From assembly GCA_013396915.1 (NCBI GenBank), contig VWZL01002056.1, forward strand, positions 592,748 to 656,747: DNA of 64,000 nt. Direction: 5' to 3'. Under the pieces are notes generated by a model. It ran no database searches. It saw nothing but the letters and a program-made list of their open reading frames with translations, and was not told the DNA's origin. The stretch is from Stercorarius parasiticus. Lineage: Eukaryota > Chordata > Aves > Charadriiformes > Stercorariidae. Position 1 is the first letter of the stretch. Each line of letters begins with the position of its first letter. Below are positions 63,378 to 64,000 of this stretch, one piece after another. The position numbers and the translations under genes are program-made.

Positions 63378-64000
63378 TAAAACCCTGTGTGAGTGAAAAT
63401 GGATTTATGCTTCAGCTTGTACTTGAAGTGTAAGGCATAAACTACGTAGCAGTGCTTCCTCTTTGATTATTGGCTCTGCAGGAACAGCTACCATGAAAGA
63501 ATGCTGCAGGTATGAGCCTATTCCCACCTCTCCCTCTTCTAGTTTTAATTTTGCATTCTAGGGTTCTGGCACATACACCTGTTTATATGATCCCATGCTA
63601 ACACAAGCCATTTTAATGCATCATTTGAAGGACTCTTCATTATTTCTTTCTCCCGGTTTTATGGCTTCTTATATTTCTGATACCCAGCTTAATTCTGGGT
63701 TGGCTTTTACTATTGTAATTAATTCATGTCTATATAAGCCTGTTATAATGCAAAATGACAACAGGATACTGAGTCCTCAAATGGTTAGTCTGAAAAACTT
63801 CTGATGGACTGGACGTGTTGCTGAAGGACAGAGTGTATGTATTTACTTTCTGACCTATCACATAAATGCTGTCAGAATTTTGCTCTTAATTTGATTTATG
63901 GCATTCCATTAACAGTTATTCTGTGTACCAGGAGAATAATAACTAACGATTCGCAGACTCCCAGAATTGTAAAATAAGGACAGGCACTGTTTGGCAGAAC
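63378..64000. other. Intergenic DNA, no gene recognised
   Basis: AT-rich, with no repeat or convincing open frame (longest 69 codons at 63595-63804). Confidence 0.5.

Noticed and set aside
6601..64000. A second calcitonin/CGRP-family gene or INSC exons expected next to CALCA in other amniotes
   Set aside because: I scanned for the CGRP ring (CNTATC), the calcitonin ring (LSTC), amide-plus-dibasic ends and INSC-like coding words, and saw none. They probably lie outside this window.

Overview
The window is nuclear DNA from a bird. Two things show this. The first 6.6 kb holds a complete CALCA (calcitonin / CGRP) gene whose mature peptides carry the avian sequences. The rest is AT-rich, gene-poor DNA in which the only mobile elements I can recognise are CR1 LINE fragments, the dominant repeat of bird genomes. 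I cannot name the species.

Layout. 1-1374: very GC-rich CpG-island promoter with a consensus CRE, two CCAAT boxes, a TATA box and a G-quadruplex-type run. About 1375-6600: CALCA on the + strand, six exons. Exon 1 is non-coding. Exons 2 and 3 encode the signal peptide and N-terminal propeptide. Exon 4 encodes calcitonin and has its own poly(A) signal. Exon 5 encodes CGRP. Exon 6 is the CGRP 3'UTR. Joining exons 2+3+4 gives a 138-residue preprocalcitonin; joining 2+3+5 gives a 125-residue prepro-CGRP. Both frames close without error across every splice junction, so the gene looks functional.

6600-64000: I find no second protein-coding gene that I can support. Open frames here are short, overlap on both strands and match no family I know. 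The exception is the C-terminal part of a CR1 reverse-transcriptase ORF at about 60.4-61.1 kb. Seven CR1 pieces lie at about 33.3, 40.4, 54.4, 55.5, 60.4, 62.8 and 63.2 kb and represent at least three 3'-tail types. The 63.2 kb piece is part of a 147-bp near-perfect direct duplication whose inner edges are both an N, so it is probably an assembly error. Simple repeats and several short perfect hairpins are scattered through the region.

The most useful observations are the splice-signal architecture of the calcitonin/CGRP switch (contrasting branch sites and a pseudo-splice-site element in intron 4), the N-bounded duplication, a possible 54-residue secreted peptide frame ending on a poly(A) signal at 39.3-39.5 kb, and paired E-box and other palindromes in the non-coding region. 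I see no evidence of a new multi-gene system.
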